The position numbers were made by a program, and so were the translations under genes. Positions 5,367 to 12,685 of a stretch of DNA of 20,142 bases are shown in pieces (within the stretch, counting starts at the first letter, position 1; every line of letters begins with the position of its first letter). The DNA is from DASRHG01 sp035650655 (GTDB lineage: Bacteria > Desulfobacterota > Binatia > DP-6). The DNA is taken from NCBI GenBank assembly GCA_035650655.1, contig DASRHG010000060.1:1-20142 (forward strand), read 5' to 3'. A model generated the notes under the pieces. That model worked only from the letters and a program-made list of their open reading frames with translations, made no database searches and was not told where the DNA came from.

Positions 5367-7205
5367 ATGCGACGGGCTTCGCGGCCGAAGACGCTTCGCT
5401 CGCTCCGGCCACGCCAGGCGCCGCCCGCGCAACGCCAGCGCCGCGGCGCCGGGCGGGGCGCGGACCCCATCACCACCGAGATCATCCTCGGCGCCTTCGA
5501 GACGATCTGCTGGGAGATGGCGACGCACGTGAGCCTCACGGCGACCACGCCGATCCTGAACCAGTCGAACGAGCGGAACGCGACCATCCTCGACGGCTCG
5601 GGGCGGCTCGCGGCGCTCTCGGTCGGCATCCCGCAGTTCATGCTGTCGTCGACGCTGCCCGTCCGCTTCGCGGTCGAGTTCTTCGGCCCGAGCGGCCTCT
5701 TCGACGGCGACGTGCTGGTCGCGAACGACCCCTACCACGGCGGCGGCCACCTCCCGGACTACAACGTCTTCGCGCCCGTCTTCCACGACGGCGAGTGCGT
5801 GCTGATCGCGTCCATCCAGTGCCATCACGCCGACACGGGCGGCGGCGCGCCGGGCGGCTACAACGTGAACGCGCCGGACATCTGGGCCGAGGGCGTTCGC
5901 TTCCCGGCGCTCAAGATCTGGGAGCGGGGCGTGCTCCGGCGCGACGTCGAGTACACGATGGCGGTGAACAACCGCACGCCGACCTTCCTCGGCGACCTCC
6001 GCGCGCAGGTCGGCGCCGCGCAGCTCGGCGTGCGGCGCCTGAAGGAGGTCCTCGCGCGCTTCGGCACGCCGACCGTGAAGGCCGCCGTCCGCGGCATCAT
6101 CGACTACGCGAAGCGCCGCTTCCGCGACGAGGTCGCGAAGTGGCCCGACGGGGTCTACGAGTCGGACACCTGGGTCGACCACGACCCGCACGGGAAGCCG
6201 GACATCCACGTCCACTGCAAGGTGACCGTCGCGGGGAGCCGCCTCACCGTCGACTTCACGGGCTCCGACGACCGGCCCGACATCCAGGCGTACTCCACCT
6301 ACGGCAACACGCGCGGCTACGTCGTCGCGCAGCTCGCCTCCATGATGGACCCGACGATCCCGAAGAACGAGGGCTTCTTCGACTCGATCGACCTCGTCGT
6401 GCCGAAGGGCTGCTGCCTCAACCCCCCCGAGGGGCGATCCGTCGCCGCCGGGACGCACCATCCGGGGACGGAGGTGGGCGAGGCGATCGCGAAGGCGCTC
6501 GAGCGCGTCGTTCCGGACCGGAGCTGCCCGCAGATCTACAAGATGGGCATGCCGACGGTCATCTTCGGGACGAACCCGCGCGACGGCAAGGTCTTCATCG
6601 ACCACTCCGTCGACTCGTTCGCCGCGTACTGCGGCGCCGTGAAGGGTCAGGACGGCTGGGGCGCCATGAACGTGTCGTTCGGGAACCTGATCCGCGCCAC
6701 GGCCGAGATCAACGAGGCGATCTTTCCCGTCCGGCACCTCGCGCGCGACTACGAGACCGATTCCGGCGGCGCCGGCGAATTCCGCGGGAACTGCGGCAGC
6801 CTCTATCGGAAGCAGGTCCTCGCGCCCGCCACCATATATACGTACGTCGTCGGCCGGCGGTACCCGATGCCCGGGATCGCGGGCGGCAGACCGGGCACGC
6901 CGAACCGGCTCGTCGTCCGCGTCGGGCAGGGGCACGAGCGCGAGGTCGGCGGCGCCGCGGCCTACATCCCGCACGAGGCGGGCGAGTGCTACGAGTACCA
7001 CTACGGCGGCGGCGGGGGCTGGGGCGACCCGCTCGACCGCCCGCCGCAGAAGGTGCTCGACGACGTGCTGGACGAGTACGTGTCGGTGGAGGCGGCGCGG
7101 CGCGAGTACGGCGTCGTCTTGACCGGCTCCCTCGAGGAGCTGACGCTCGCGGTCGACGTCGCCGCGACGGAGCGGCTGCGCGCGGGGATGCGGGCCGCAC
7201 GCTGA
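5367..7205 (+). CDS. hyuB: Hydantoinase B/oxoprolinase family protein
   Basis: 612 residues. After an Arg/Pro-rich N-terminal extension (1-33), the HyuB domain starts at DPITTEIILGAFETICWEM. It contains NQSNERNATILDG, NDPYHGGGHLPDYN (from residue 120), HHADTGGG and a C-terminal GGGGGWGDPLDRPP typical of the family. HyuB pairs with HyuA (8816-10864) in ATP-dependent hydrolysis of cyclic amides (N-methylhydantoin, 5-oxoproline) or in acetone/acetophenone-type carboxylation; which reaction applies cannot be decided. HyuB genes are normally adjacent to hyuA, but here about 1.6 kb of other genes intervenes. One patch (6833-6846) carries a rare ATA codon in an AT-rich run. The ATG start fits the nearby promoter, though the basic extension is unusual and a later start is possible. 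Confidence 0.92.
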   Translation: MRRASRPKTLRSLRPRQAPPAQRQRRGAGRGADPITTEIILGAFETICWEMATHVSLTATTPILNQSNERNATILDGSGRLAALSVGIPQFMLSSTLPVRFAVEFFGPSGLFDGDVLVANDPYHGGGHLPDYNVFAPVFHDGECVLIASIQCHHADTGGGAPGGYNVNAPDIWAEGVRFPALKIWERGVLRRDVEYTMAVNNRTPTFLGDLRAQVGAAQLGVRRLKEVLARFGTPTVKAAVRGIIDYAKRRFRDEVAKWPDGVYESDTWVDHDPHGKPDIHVHCKVTVAGSRLTVDFTGSDDRPDIQAYSTYGNTRGYVVAQLASMMDPTIPKNEGFFDSIDLVVPKGCCLNPPEGRSVAAGTHHPGTEVGEAIAKALERVVPDRSCPQIYKMGMPTVIFGTNPRDGKVFIDHSVDSFAAYCGAVKGQDGWGAMNVSFGNLIRATAEINEAIFPVRHLARDYETDSGGAGEFRGNCGSLYRKQVLAPATIYTYVVGRRYPMPGIAGGRPGTPNRLVVRVGQGHEREVGGAAAYIPHEAGECYEYHYGGGGGWGDPLDRPPQKVLDDVLDEYVSVEAARREYGVVLTGSLEELTLAVDVAATERLRAGMRAAR

Positions 7206-7212
7206 GCCGTCA

Positions 7213-7242
7213 TTGCCCCGCGCCGCGAGGGCGCGCTAGCAT
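7213..7242 (+). promoter_or_regulatory. Possible promoter before Uma2 fragment and yjbQ
   Basis: TTGCCC (7213-7218), an 18-base spacer and TAGCAT (7237-7242, 4 of 6). It ends 7 bases before the ATG at 7250; there is no Shine-Dalgarno. It would drive the Uma2 remnant, yjbQ and the VOC remnant. Confidence 0.4.
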
Positions 7243-7249
7243 CCCCGCC

Positions 7250-7531
7250 ATGGGAGCCGCCCCCGCCACGGCCTCTCCGCTGGTGAGGTGCTACACGCTC
7301 GAGGAGTTCTTCGCGCTCGAGCTGCCGCCGGGCCACGGGCACTACGAGCTGATCGCGGGGGTCTTGTACGTGGTTCCACCGCCGACGGGCCGGCACGATC
7401 GGGTGCAGTCGCGTCTCAACCTGACGTTCGCGGCGCACGCGGCGGCGGAGCGGCACACGGGCTCGACCCCGCTCGAATCCGTGATCTTCCCCGGCCTCAC
7501 GGTCGTCCCCGAGGAGGTGTTCGCGCCGTGA
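7250..7531 (+). pseudogene. Truncated Uma2-family (DUF820) nuclease
   Basis: 93 residues matching the N-terminal half of Uma2 (PD-(D/E)xK fold) proteins: YTLEEFFALELPPGHGHYEL followed by IAGVLYVVPPPTGRHDRVQS. Full-length members have about 180-200 residues. The second half, with the catalytic PDV Asp and the E-x-K strand, is missing, so nuclease activity is not expected. The ORF ends in a GTGA overlap with yjbQ and has AGGAGGT within its last codons, so the remnant may survive because its translation feeds yjbQ. A short genuine protein cannot be excluded. Confidence 0.6.
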
Positions 7532-7938
7532 CGTCCCACACCGAGTACCTCTGGTTCAACACGAAGAACCGGCGCGAGCTCGTGAACGTGACGGACCGCC
7601 TCGCCGACATCGTCGAGCAGTCCGGGATCGCCGAAGGCTTCTGCCTCGTCTCCGCCATGCACATCACGGCCGCGATCTGGGTGAACGACGAGGAGCCCGG
7701 CTTGAAGCAGGACCTCGTCGAGTGGCTCGACCGGCTCGCGCCGCCGGGCGACTACCGGCATCACCAGACGGGCGAGGACAACGCCGACGCGCATCTGAAG
7801 CGCACGCTCGTCCACCACCAGGTCGTGCTTCCGGTGACGAAGGGGACGCTCGACCTCGGGCCCTGGGAGCAGGTGTTCTACGCCGAGTTCGACGGCCGGC
7901 GGAAGAAGCGCGTCGTCGTGAAGGTGATCGGAGAGTGA
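7528..7938 (+). CDS. YjbQ/UPF0047 family protein
   Basis: 136 residues from a GTG start that overlaps the preceding stop (GTGA), preceded by a strong AGGAGGT (7512-7518). The family signature is complete: MHITAAIWVNDEEPGLKQDL, then YRHHQTGEDNADAHLK, LPVTKGTLDLGPWEQVFYAE and FDGRRKKRVVVKVIG, with the conserved His and Asn/Asp-Ala-His residues. UPF0047 proteins are small beta-barrel trimers; E. coli YjbQ shows weak thiamine-phosphate synthase activity, but the true role is unclear. The gene looks intact while both neighbours are truncated. Confidence 0.93.
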   Translation: MTSHTEYLWFNTKNRRELVNVTDRLADIVEQSGIAEGFCLVSAMHITAAIWVNDEEPGLKQDLVEWLDRLAPPGDYRHHQTGEDNADAHLKRTLVHHQVVLPVTKGTLDLGPWEQVFYAEFDGRRKKRVVVKVIGE

Positions 7939-7939
7939 C

Positions 7940-8185
7940 GTGAGCGAGACGAGCGCCGGAGGGTGCGGCTGTCCGCCGACGGCCGCGAGCGCGACGGGCG
8001 GTGCGGTGCACCACGGCGCGAACGAGCGCGCGCACGTCGATGCGCTCCATCGCGAGCTCCTGGCGCACGGCGCGACGATCCTCGACCCGCCGCGCGAGTA
8101 CCCGGAGTACGTCTCGGGCTACTACGCCGTCTTCTTCGCCGACCCCGACGGGATGAAGCTCGAGCTCGTCCACATCCCCGGCTAG
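7940..8185 (+). pseudogene. Half VOC/glyoxalase-fold protein, N-terminus missing
   Basis: 81 residues from a GTG start with GGAGAG at 7930-7935. Residues about 23-81 match the C-terminal half of a vicinal-oxygen-chelate domain: HVDALHRELLAHGATILDPP followed by GYYAVFFADPDGMKLELVH, with the metal-ligand Glu in KLE. The first beta-alpha-beta-beta half (about 45-50 residues, including the first metal His) is replaced by an unrelated Gly/Ala/Cys-rich leader of about 20 residues. It is therefore probably a deletion remnant, although half-size VOC proteins that dimerise do exist. Its TAG stop shares the tetranucleotide CTAG with the stop of the opposing SRPBCC gene. Confidence 0.6.
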
Positions 8186-8727
8186 AGACGCCGCGCCGTC
8201 GCCTCCGCCAGCCGCTTCAGGTTGAGCAGCTGCCGGCGCATCATCACGAGGTCGAGCCACGGCCCGAGCGTGCCGAAGATCCAGCGCGGCGGGCCGGTCG
8301 CGCGGAGGAGGAGCTTCACGACGAGCCGCGTGCCCGCCGGCCCGCGGGGCAGGGCGGCGTACGTGACGGCGAGCTCCCCGAACGCGGCGCGCCCGTGGCG
8401 GAGCACGATCGTGAGGCTCCGGTCCGGCTCGAAGTCGACCAGCTCGAAGATCGTCATGACCCGATCGCCGACCGCGAGCCGCTCGAGCCCCGGCACGAGC
8501 ACGGGCGGGCTCCGCCGTCCCCAGTTGTCGATCCAGTCGTAGCTGTACGGCGCCGCGCGGAGCTGGCAGAGCCAGCGGAAGACGACCGCGGGCGGCGCGT
8601 CGACGTCGACGGCGCGGAACCACGCGTCGTCGGGGTCCGCGAGGTGGCGGTCGCACGGGAAGGCGAGGCGCCGCTCCGCCGCCGTCGCGCCCCAGGTCTT
8701 CGCCCACGCGACGGGACACACGCCCAT
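8182..8727 (-). CDS. SRPBCC-family protein (START/polyketide cyclase fold)
   Basis: 181 residues from the ATG at 8727. The frame is open 19 codons further, but the promoter lies in that extension. Features of the helix-grip SRPBCC fold: VDVDAPPAVVFRWLCQLRAA at the start of the domain, then SYDWIDNWGRRSPP, VGDRVMTIFELVDFEPDRSL, and a C-terminal alpha helix (LDLVMMRRQLLNLKRLAEA). These proteins bind hydrophobic ligands; function here is unknown. The gene is divergent from hyuA and convergent with the VOC remnant, overlapping it by 3 bases at CTAG. Confidence 0.8.
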   Translation of the reverse strand: MGVCPVAWAKTWGATAAERRLAFPCDRHLADPDDAWFRAVDVDAPPAVVFRWLCQLRAAPYSYDWIDNWGRRSPPVLVPGLERLAVGDRVMTIFELVDFEPDRSLTIVLRHGRAAFGELAVTYAALPRGPAGTRLVVKLLLRATGPPRWIFGTLGPWLDLVMMRRQLLNLKRLAEATARRL

Positions 8728-8735
8728 CGCGCGCG

Positions 8736-8764
8736 ATCCTAGGAACCGCGCGGAGCCGTCGCAA
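8736..8764 (-). promoter_or_regulatory. Promoter of SRPBCC gene
   Basis: On the minus strand: TTGCGA (8764-8759), a 17-base spacer and TAGGAT (8741-8736), ending 8 bases before the ATG at 8727. AGGAT could alternatively act as a weak Shine-Dalgarno. This promoter supports the shorter start. Confidence 0.5.
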
Positions 8765-8777
8765 GGACGCGCGCGCC

Positions 8778-8805
8778 TTGTCACCCGTCCGCCTTTCGGT
8801 ATAGC
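8778..8805 (+). promoter_or_regulatory. Promoter of hyuA
   Basis: TTGTCA (8778-8783, 5 of 6), a 16-base spacer and TATAGC (8800-8805, 4 of 6). It ends 10 bases before the GTG at 8816 and there is no Shine-Dalgarno. Together with the SRPBCC promoter it fills the short divergent region. Confidence 0.55.
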
Positions 8806-8815
8806 GATCGCCGCC

Positions 8816-10864
8816 GTGAGCTATCGCGTCGGGATCGACGTCGGCGGCACGTTCACCGACCTCGTCCTCGTGGACGGCCGCGGGCGGCTCGTGCTCGACA
8901 AGCACCCGACGACGCCGCGCGACCAGTCGGCCGGCGTGCTCGGCGGCCTCGCGCAGCTCGCGGCGCGCGAGAAGAAGCCGCTCGCGGCGTTCCTCGCCGA
9001 GACGACGCTCCTCGTCCACGGCACGACGACCGCCGACAACACGATGATCGAGATGTCCGGCGCCGTGACCGGGCTCGTGACGAGCGAGGGGCACCGCGAC
9101 GAGATCGAGATCCGCCGCGGCTTCAAGGAGGACATCTGGGACCCGGCGCTGCCGCCGCCGCCCCCGATCTGCCCGCGCCGCCGCCGCTACGGCGTGCCGG
9201 AGCGCCTCGACTACGAGGGGAACGTCGTCGTGCCGCTCGACGAGGAGGCCGTCCGCCGCGCGTGCCGCCGGATGCGGAAGCAGGGCGTCGAGTCGCTGGC
9301 GGTCGTCTTCCTCTTCTCGTACGTGAACCCGGCGCACGAGCGTCGGGTGCGGGAGATCGCGCTCGAGGAGCTGCCGGGCGTCATGATCTCGCTCTCGCAC
9401 GAGGTGATGCCGTCGGCGCCGGAGTTCGAGCGCACCTCGACGACGCTCGTGAACGCGTACGTCGGGCCGAAGATCGAGCGCTACCTCTCGCGCCTCGAGA
9501 CGCGGCTGCGCGAGGCGGGGTTCGCGGGCGAGCTCCTCGTCATGCAGTCGAACGGCGGCGTGATGCCGGGCGGGTGGGTCGCGGGAAAGGCGGTCGCGGT
9601 GATGGGCTCGGGGCCCGCGGGCGGCGTGAACGCCGCGGCCGCGATCGCGCGCGCGGCGCGCGTCCGCGACTTCATCTCGGTCGACATGGGCGGCACGAGC
9701 TACGACGTGTGCCTCGTCCGCGACGGCACGCCCGACGTGAAGGCCGGCTGGAACTGGCACCACCGCTACGTGATCGGCCTCCCGATGGTCGACGTGCGCT
9801 CGGTCGGGGCGGGCGGCGGCTCGATCGCGCGCGTCGAGTCCGGCGCGCTGCGCGTCGGGCCCGAGAGCGCCGGCGCGGATCCGGGGCCCGTGTGCTACGG
9901 CCGCGGCGGCGTCGAGCCGACCGTGACCGACGCGAACCTCGTCCTCGGGTATCTCAACCCCGCGCGCTTCTGCGGCGGCACGATGCGCCTCGACGTCGAG
10001 GGCGCGCACGCCGCGATCGACGCGCGCGTCGCGCGGCCCCTCGGCCTGTCGGTCGTCGAGGCCGCGCACGGCATCTTCCAGCTCGTGAACGCGAACATGG
10101 CGAACGCCGTCCGCAAGGTGTCCGCCGGCCGCGGCATCGACCCGCGCCCGATAACGCTCGTCGTCTTCGGCGGGAACGGGCCGGTGCACGCGGGTCCGCA
10201 GGCCGCCGAGCTCGGCATCCGCCGGATCCTCGTCCCGAAGCTCTCGCCCGCGTTCTCGGCGCTCGGCCTCCTCCTCACGGATCCGACCGTCGACGAGATG
10301 CGCTCCTACGTGAGCCCCGTCGGCCGCGTCGACCTCGCGCGGGTGAACGCCCTCCTCGCCGAGATGACGGCGGCGGCGCAGCGGGCGCTCGGCCCGAGGG
10401 CGCGGCGCCTGCGCGTCGAGCGCCTGGCCGTCTTCTGCTATCCCGGGCAGACGTTCGACATGCCGGTGCCGCTGCCCGCGCGGCGCGGCGCCGTCACGCC
10501 GAAGGTCCTCGCCGACGCGGTCGAGCGCTTCCACGCGATGCACGAGGCGCTCCACACGTACGCGAGCCGCGACCAGGAGCCGGTGCTCCGCGGCCTGCGC
10601 GTGAAGGCGAGCGCGGCCGGCGACAAGCCGACGCTGCCCCGCGCGCCGCGCCGCACGGGGCGGGACGCGCGGCGCGGCGCGCGCCGGGCCTTCTTCGACG
10701 GCCGCTTCGTCTCGACGCCCGTCTGGGACGGCCCGGCGCTCGGAGCCGGCCAGGTGATCCGCGGCCCGGCGATCGTCGAGGAGCCGTTCACGACGATCGT
10801 CGTCTTCCCCGGCCAGCGCGCGGTCGTCGACCCGTGGGGGAACTACGCGATCGCGCTCGGGTAG
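8816..10864 (+). CDS. hyuA: Hydantoinase A/oxoprolinase family protein
   Basis: 682 residues, close to the family norm. Residues 5-15 (VGIDVGGTFTD) form the first phosphate-binding loop of the ASKHA ATPase fold. Then come VHGTTTADNTMIE, RRGFKEDIWD, QSNGGVM, VDMGGTSYDV, the GAGGGSIA loop (from about 332) and VFGGNGPVHAG. It is the ATP-binding subunit that phosphorylates the substrate amide or carbonyl and works with HyuB. It has its own promoter and is separated from hyuB by relics and an opposing gene, so the two subunits would need separate transcripts. The stop lies inside the antisense tail of the convergent DUF488 gene. Confidence 0.93.
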   Translation: MSYRVGIDVGGTFTDLVLVDGRGRLVLDKHPTTPRDQSAGVLGGLAQLAAREKKPLAAFLAETTLLVHGTTTADNTMIEMSGAVTGLVTSEGHRDEIEIRRGFKEDIWDPALPPPPPICPRRRRYGVPERLDYEGNVVVPLDEEAVRRACRRMRKQGVESLAVVFLFSYVNPAHERRVREIALEELPGVMISLSHEVMPSAPEFERTSTTLVNAYVGPKIERYLSRLETRLREAGFAGELLVMQSNGGVMPGGWVAGKAVAVMGSGPAGGVNAAAAIARAARVRDFISVDMGGTSYDVCLVRDGTPDVKAGWNWHHRYVIGLPMVDVRSVGAGGGSIARVESGALRVGPESAGADPGPVCYGRGGVEPTVTDANLVLGYLNPARFCGGTMRLDVEGAHAAIDARVARPLGLSVVEAAHGIFQLVNANMANAVRKVSAGRGIDPRPITLVVFGGNGPVHAGPQAAELGIRRILVPKLSPAFSALGLLLTDPTVDEMRSYVSPVGRVDLARVNALLAEMTAAAQRALGPRARRLRVERLAVFCYPGQTFDMPVPLPARRGAVTPKVLADAVERFHAMHEALHTYASRDQEPVLRGLRVKASAAGDKPTLPRAPRRTGRDARRGARRAFFDGRFVSTPVWDGPALGAGQVIRGPAIVEEPFTTIVVFPGQRAVVDPWGNYAIALG

Positions 10865-11228
10865 CGCGGCGCGCGCCGAGGAGATCCGCGATCGCGTCGC
10901 GCAGGACGACCGCGCCGTTCCGCTCCGTCGACCGCGTCGCGTAGACGAGCGTCACGGTGCCGCGCCGGGCCTCGTCGGCGAGCGCGGCGACGAGGCGGCG
11001 TCGCTCGGGCGCCGCGAGCTCCTTCCGGTAGCGCCGCTGGAACTCGGGCCAGCGCGCGGGGTCGTGGCCGTACCACTCGTGGAGCGCGGGGCTCGGCGCC
11101 ACGTCGCGCAGCCACTCGGCGAGGGCCGCGCGCTCCTTCGTCAGGCCGCGCGGCCACAGGCGCTCGACGAGGACGCGCCGCCCGTCGTCGGGCGTCGGGG
11201 GCTCGTACACGCGCTTCGTCTTCACCAT
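10788..11228 (-). CDS. DUF488 family protein with extended C-terminus
   Basis: 146 residues. The family core is unmistakable: MVKTKRVYEPP, then VLVERLWPRGLTKE, LHEWYGHDPARWPEFQRRYR and TLVYATRSTERNGAVVLRD. DUF488 proteins are usually about 115-120 residues long. Here the frame runs some 30 residues further as an Arg/Ser-rich tail encoded antisense to the last 77 bases of hyuA, which suggests loss of the original stop. Function is uncharacterised, with a cytosolic enzyme suspected from conserved Arg, Trp and Tyr residues. The start is set at the ATG preceding VKTKR, 6 bases after a promoter-like -10. Confidence 0.88.
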   Translation of the reverse strand: MVKTKRVYEPPTPDDGRRVLVERLWPRGLTKERAALAEWLRDVAPSPALHEWYGHDPARWPEFQRRYRKELAAPERRRLVAALADEARRGTVTLVYATRSTERNGAVVLRDAIADLLGARRATRARSRSSPTGRRPRAGRGRRRSS

Positions 11229-11234
11229 GACGTG

Positions 11235-11263
11235 CGCATAGCGCGCGGGGGCGCGAGCGTAAA
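11235..11263 (-). promoter_or_regulatory. Possible promoter of DUF488 gene
   Basis: On the minus strand: TTTACG (11263-11258), a 17-base spacer and TATGCG (11240-11235), ending 6 bases before the ATG at 11228. Both boxes are moderate matches. The geometry equals that of other leaderless starts here. Confidence 0.35.
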
Positions 11264-11291
11264 TCGCGACGCCGGCGGCGCGCCGGCGATT
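11262..11291 (-). terminator. GC-rich hairpin after sulfatase gene
   Basis: AATCGC (11262-11267) pairs with GCGATT (11286-11291), and the inner part contains the self-complementary CGGCGCGCCG (11276-11285). In the minus-strand transcript the hairpin begins 12 bases after the sulfatase stop and ends in a short T run (ATTTA). It overlaps the -35 of the DUF488 promoter. Plausible intrinsic terminator with a weak U-tract. Confidence 0.45.
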
Positions 11292-11302
11292 CGTGACTCG
11301 CG

Positions 11303-12592
11303 CTACCGGAGGTAGCCGAGGCTCCGCAGGCGCTCGGCGAGCTTGCGGTCGGCCCGCGGGAACACGACGGGGCCGGGGCGCGCCGCCGCGAGCGCCCGCA
11401 CGGCGGCGTCGAGCTCGGCGGCGAGCTGCGCGCCCGCGGGGTCGCCCTCCGGGTCCCGCGGCCGCTCCTCGGCCGGATCGGTCGCGAGGTCGAAGAGCGC
11501 TCGGGTCCGCCCCTGCGCGCCGACCGTCTCGACGAGCGCGTGGCCCGCCTCGTCGTACGCGGCGCGCGTGACGCCCGCGGGCCCGACGTTCTCCGCCACG
11601 GCGGGACCGCGCGGGGCCCAGAGCGGCGCCCGCGCGACGGGGAGGGGCGGGAGCCCGAGGGTCGCGAGGATCGTCGGCGCGACGTCGGCGAGGCCGACGG
11701 GCCGCTCCTCGACGCCGCGGCGCGCGCCGTGCGGGTACTTGACGAGGAGCGGCACGTGCACGAGCGACCACACGGGATCGCCCGTGTGCTCCCAGCGGCC
11801 GCGCTCGCCGAAGAGATCGCCGTGGTCCGCGGTGACGACGACGAGCGCGTCGTCCCAGCGGCCGAGCGCGCGGACGGCCGCGAACAGGCGGGCGAGCGCG
11901 TCCGTCTCGTAGCGGATCGCCCCGTCGTACCGCGCCATCCGCTCGGCCGCCTTGGCGGGGTCGCTCGTCGGCGGCACGCCGGGAGGCAGCGTCGCCGGGA
12001 ACATCGCGTCGTACGGCGGCGGTGGCGCGTACGGCGCGTGGGCGTCCATCGCGTTCAGGAAGAGGAAGAGCGGCTGGCGCCCGCGGCGGTGGCGGAGCCA
12101 GGCGACGGCCGCGTCGACGAGCGGCCCCGCGTGCTCGAGGCCGTCGCGGCGGTACTCGTCGAAGCCCCGCGCGAGGCCGAAGACGGGGTCGAGGAAGCCG
12201 TGGTTGCCGGCGAACGCGGCCGTCCGGTACCCGGCGGCGCGCAGCCGCTCGGCGAGCGTCGGGACCGCCGGCGCGAGCGCGTAGACCCCCTCGCCCGGGA
12301 CGCCCGTCGCGTAGCGGACGCCGTGCTCGGACGGCATGAGGCCGGTGAAGAGCGACGCGTGGCTCGGCGGCGTCCACGTGCCGGAGGCGACGGCGCGCCG
12401 GTGGACGACGGCCTCCGCGGCGAGCGCGTCGAGCGCGGGGGCCGTCGGGCGCGCGTACCCGTACGTCGAGAGATGGTCGGCGCGGACCGTGTCGAGCACG
12501 ACGAGGAGGACGTCGGGACGCCGGTCGCGGCCGCAGCCGAGGACGGCGAGCGCGACGAGCGCCGCGAGGCGCGCACCGTGCGGGCGTGGCAT
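11303..12592 (-). CDS. Lipoprotein sulfatase/alkaline-phosphatase-superfamily hydrolase, Thr at FGly position
   Basis: 429 residues. A lipoprotein signal lies at residues 1-20, with Arg/Ala/Leu-rich h-region and lipobox VLGC (Cys20), so the enzyme should sit on the outer face of a membrane. The sulfatase fold begins at PDVLLVVLDTVRADHLSTYG (metal Asp34); further metal residues are in VTADHGD (Asp256, His257). The active-site loop reads TWTPPSHASLFTG, so the formylglycine position (C/S-x-P-x-R) is Thr74 and the Arg is His78. Formylglycine cannot form; Thr nucleophiles are known in LtaS and EptA phospho-transferases of this superfamily. The C-terminus LRSLGYLR is typical of the group. Substrate unknown: a phospho-ester or sulfo-ester hydrolase or transferase. 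Transcribed alone from its own promoter. Confidence 0.9.
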   Translation of the reverse strand: MPRPHGARLAALVALAVLGCGRDRRPDVLLVVLDTVRADHLSTYGYARPTAPALDALAAEAVVHRRAVASGTWTPPSHASLFTGLMPSEHGVRYATGVPGEGVYALAPAVPTLAERLRAAGYRTAAFAGNHGFLDPVFGLARGFDEYRRDGLEHAGPLVDAAVAWLRHRRGRQPLFLFLNAMDAHAPYAPPPPYDAMFPATLPPGVPPTSDPAKAAERMARYDGAIRYETDALARLFAAVRALGRWDDALVVVTADHGDLFGERGRWEHTGDPVWSLVHVPLLVKYPHGARRGVEERPVGLADVAPTILATLGLPPLPVARAPLWAPRGPAVAENVGPAGVTRAAYDEAGHALVETVGAQGRTRALFDLATDPAEERPRDPEGDPAGAQLAAELDAAVRALAAARPGPVVFPRADRKLAERLRSLGYLR

Positions 12593-12599
12593 CCCGAGC

Positions 12600-12627
12600 G
12601 GTATAGCCGACGCCCGTCGTCCGCCAA
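12600..12627 (-). promoter_or_regulatory. Promoter of sulfatase-like gene
   Basis: On the minus strand: TTGGCG (12627-12622), a 16-base spacer and TATACC (12605-12600), ending 7 bases before the ATG at 12592. There is no Shine-Dalgarno, so the mRNA is probably leaderless. Confidence 0.5.
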
Positions 12628-12685
12628 AGCCGGCCGGGTGGAGCCCGATGGCGGTCGGTCGCGACCGGGACGGCAGCGGACGGCC

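Noticed and set aside
6831..6850. AT-rich run with a rare ATA codon and an ACGTACGT palindrome inside hyuB
   Set aside because: The reading frame and the HyuB domain continue undisturbed on both sides, so it looks like local codon variation, not an insertion or regulatory site.
505..10555. Very long ORFs on the opposite strand or in alternative frames (for example 5025-7001 and 7664-10555 on the minus strand)
   Set aside because: They are Arg/Ala/Asp/Val-rich translations of GC-rich codons antisense to well-recognised genes (hyuB, hyuA, thiolase-like) and carry no domain motifs.
12656..12667. 12-base palindrome CGGTCGCGACCG upstream of the sulfatase-like gene
   Set aside because: Palindromes of this size are expected by chance several times in 20 kb of GC-rich DNA, and it lies about 30 bases upstream of the -35 box without a second copy.
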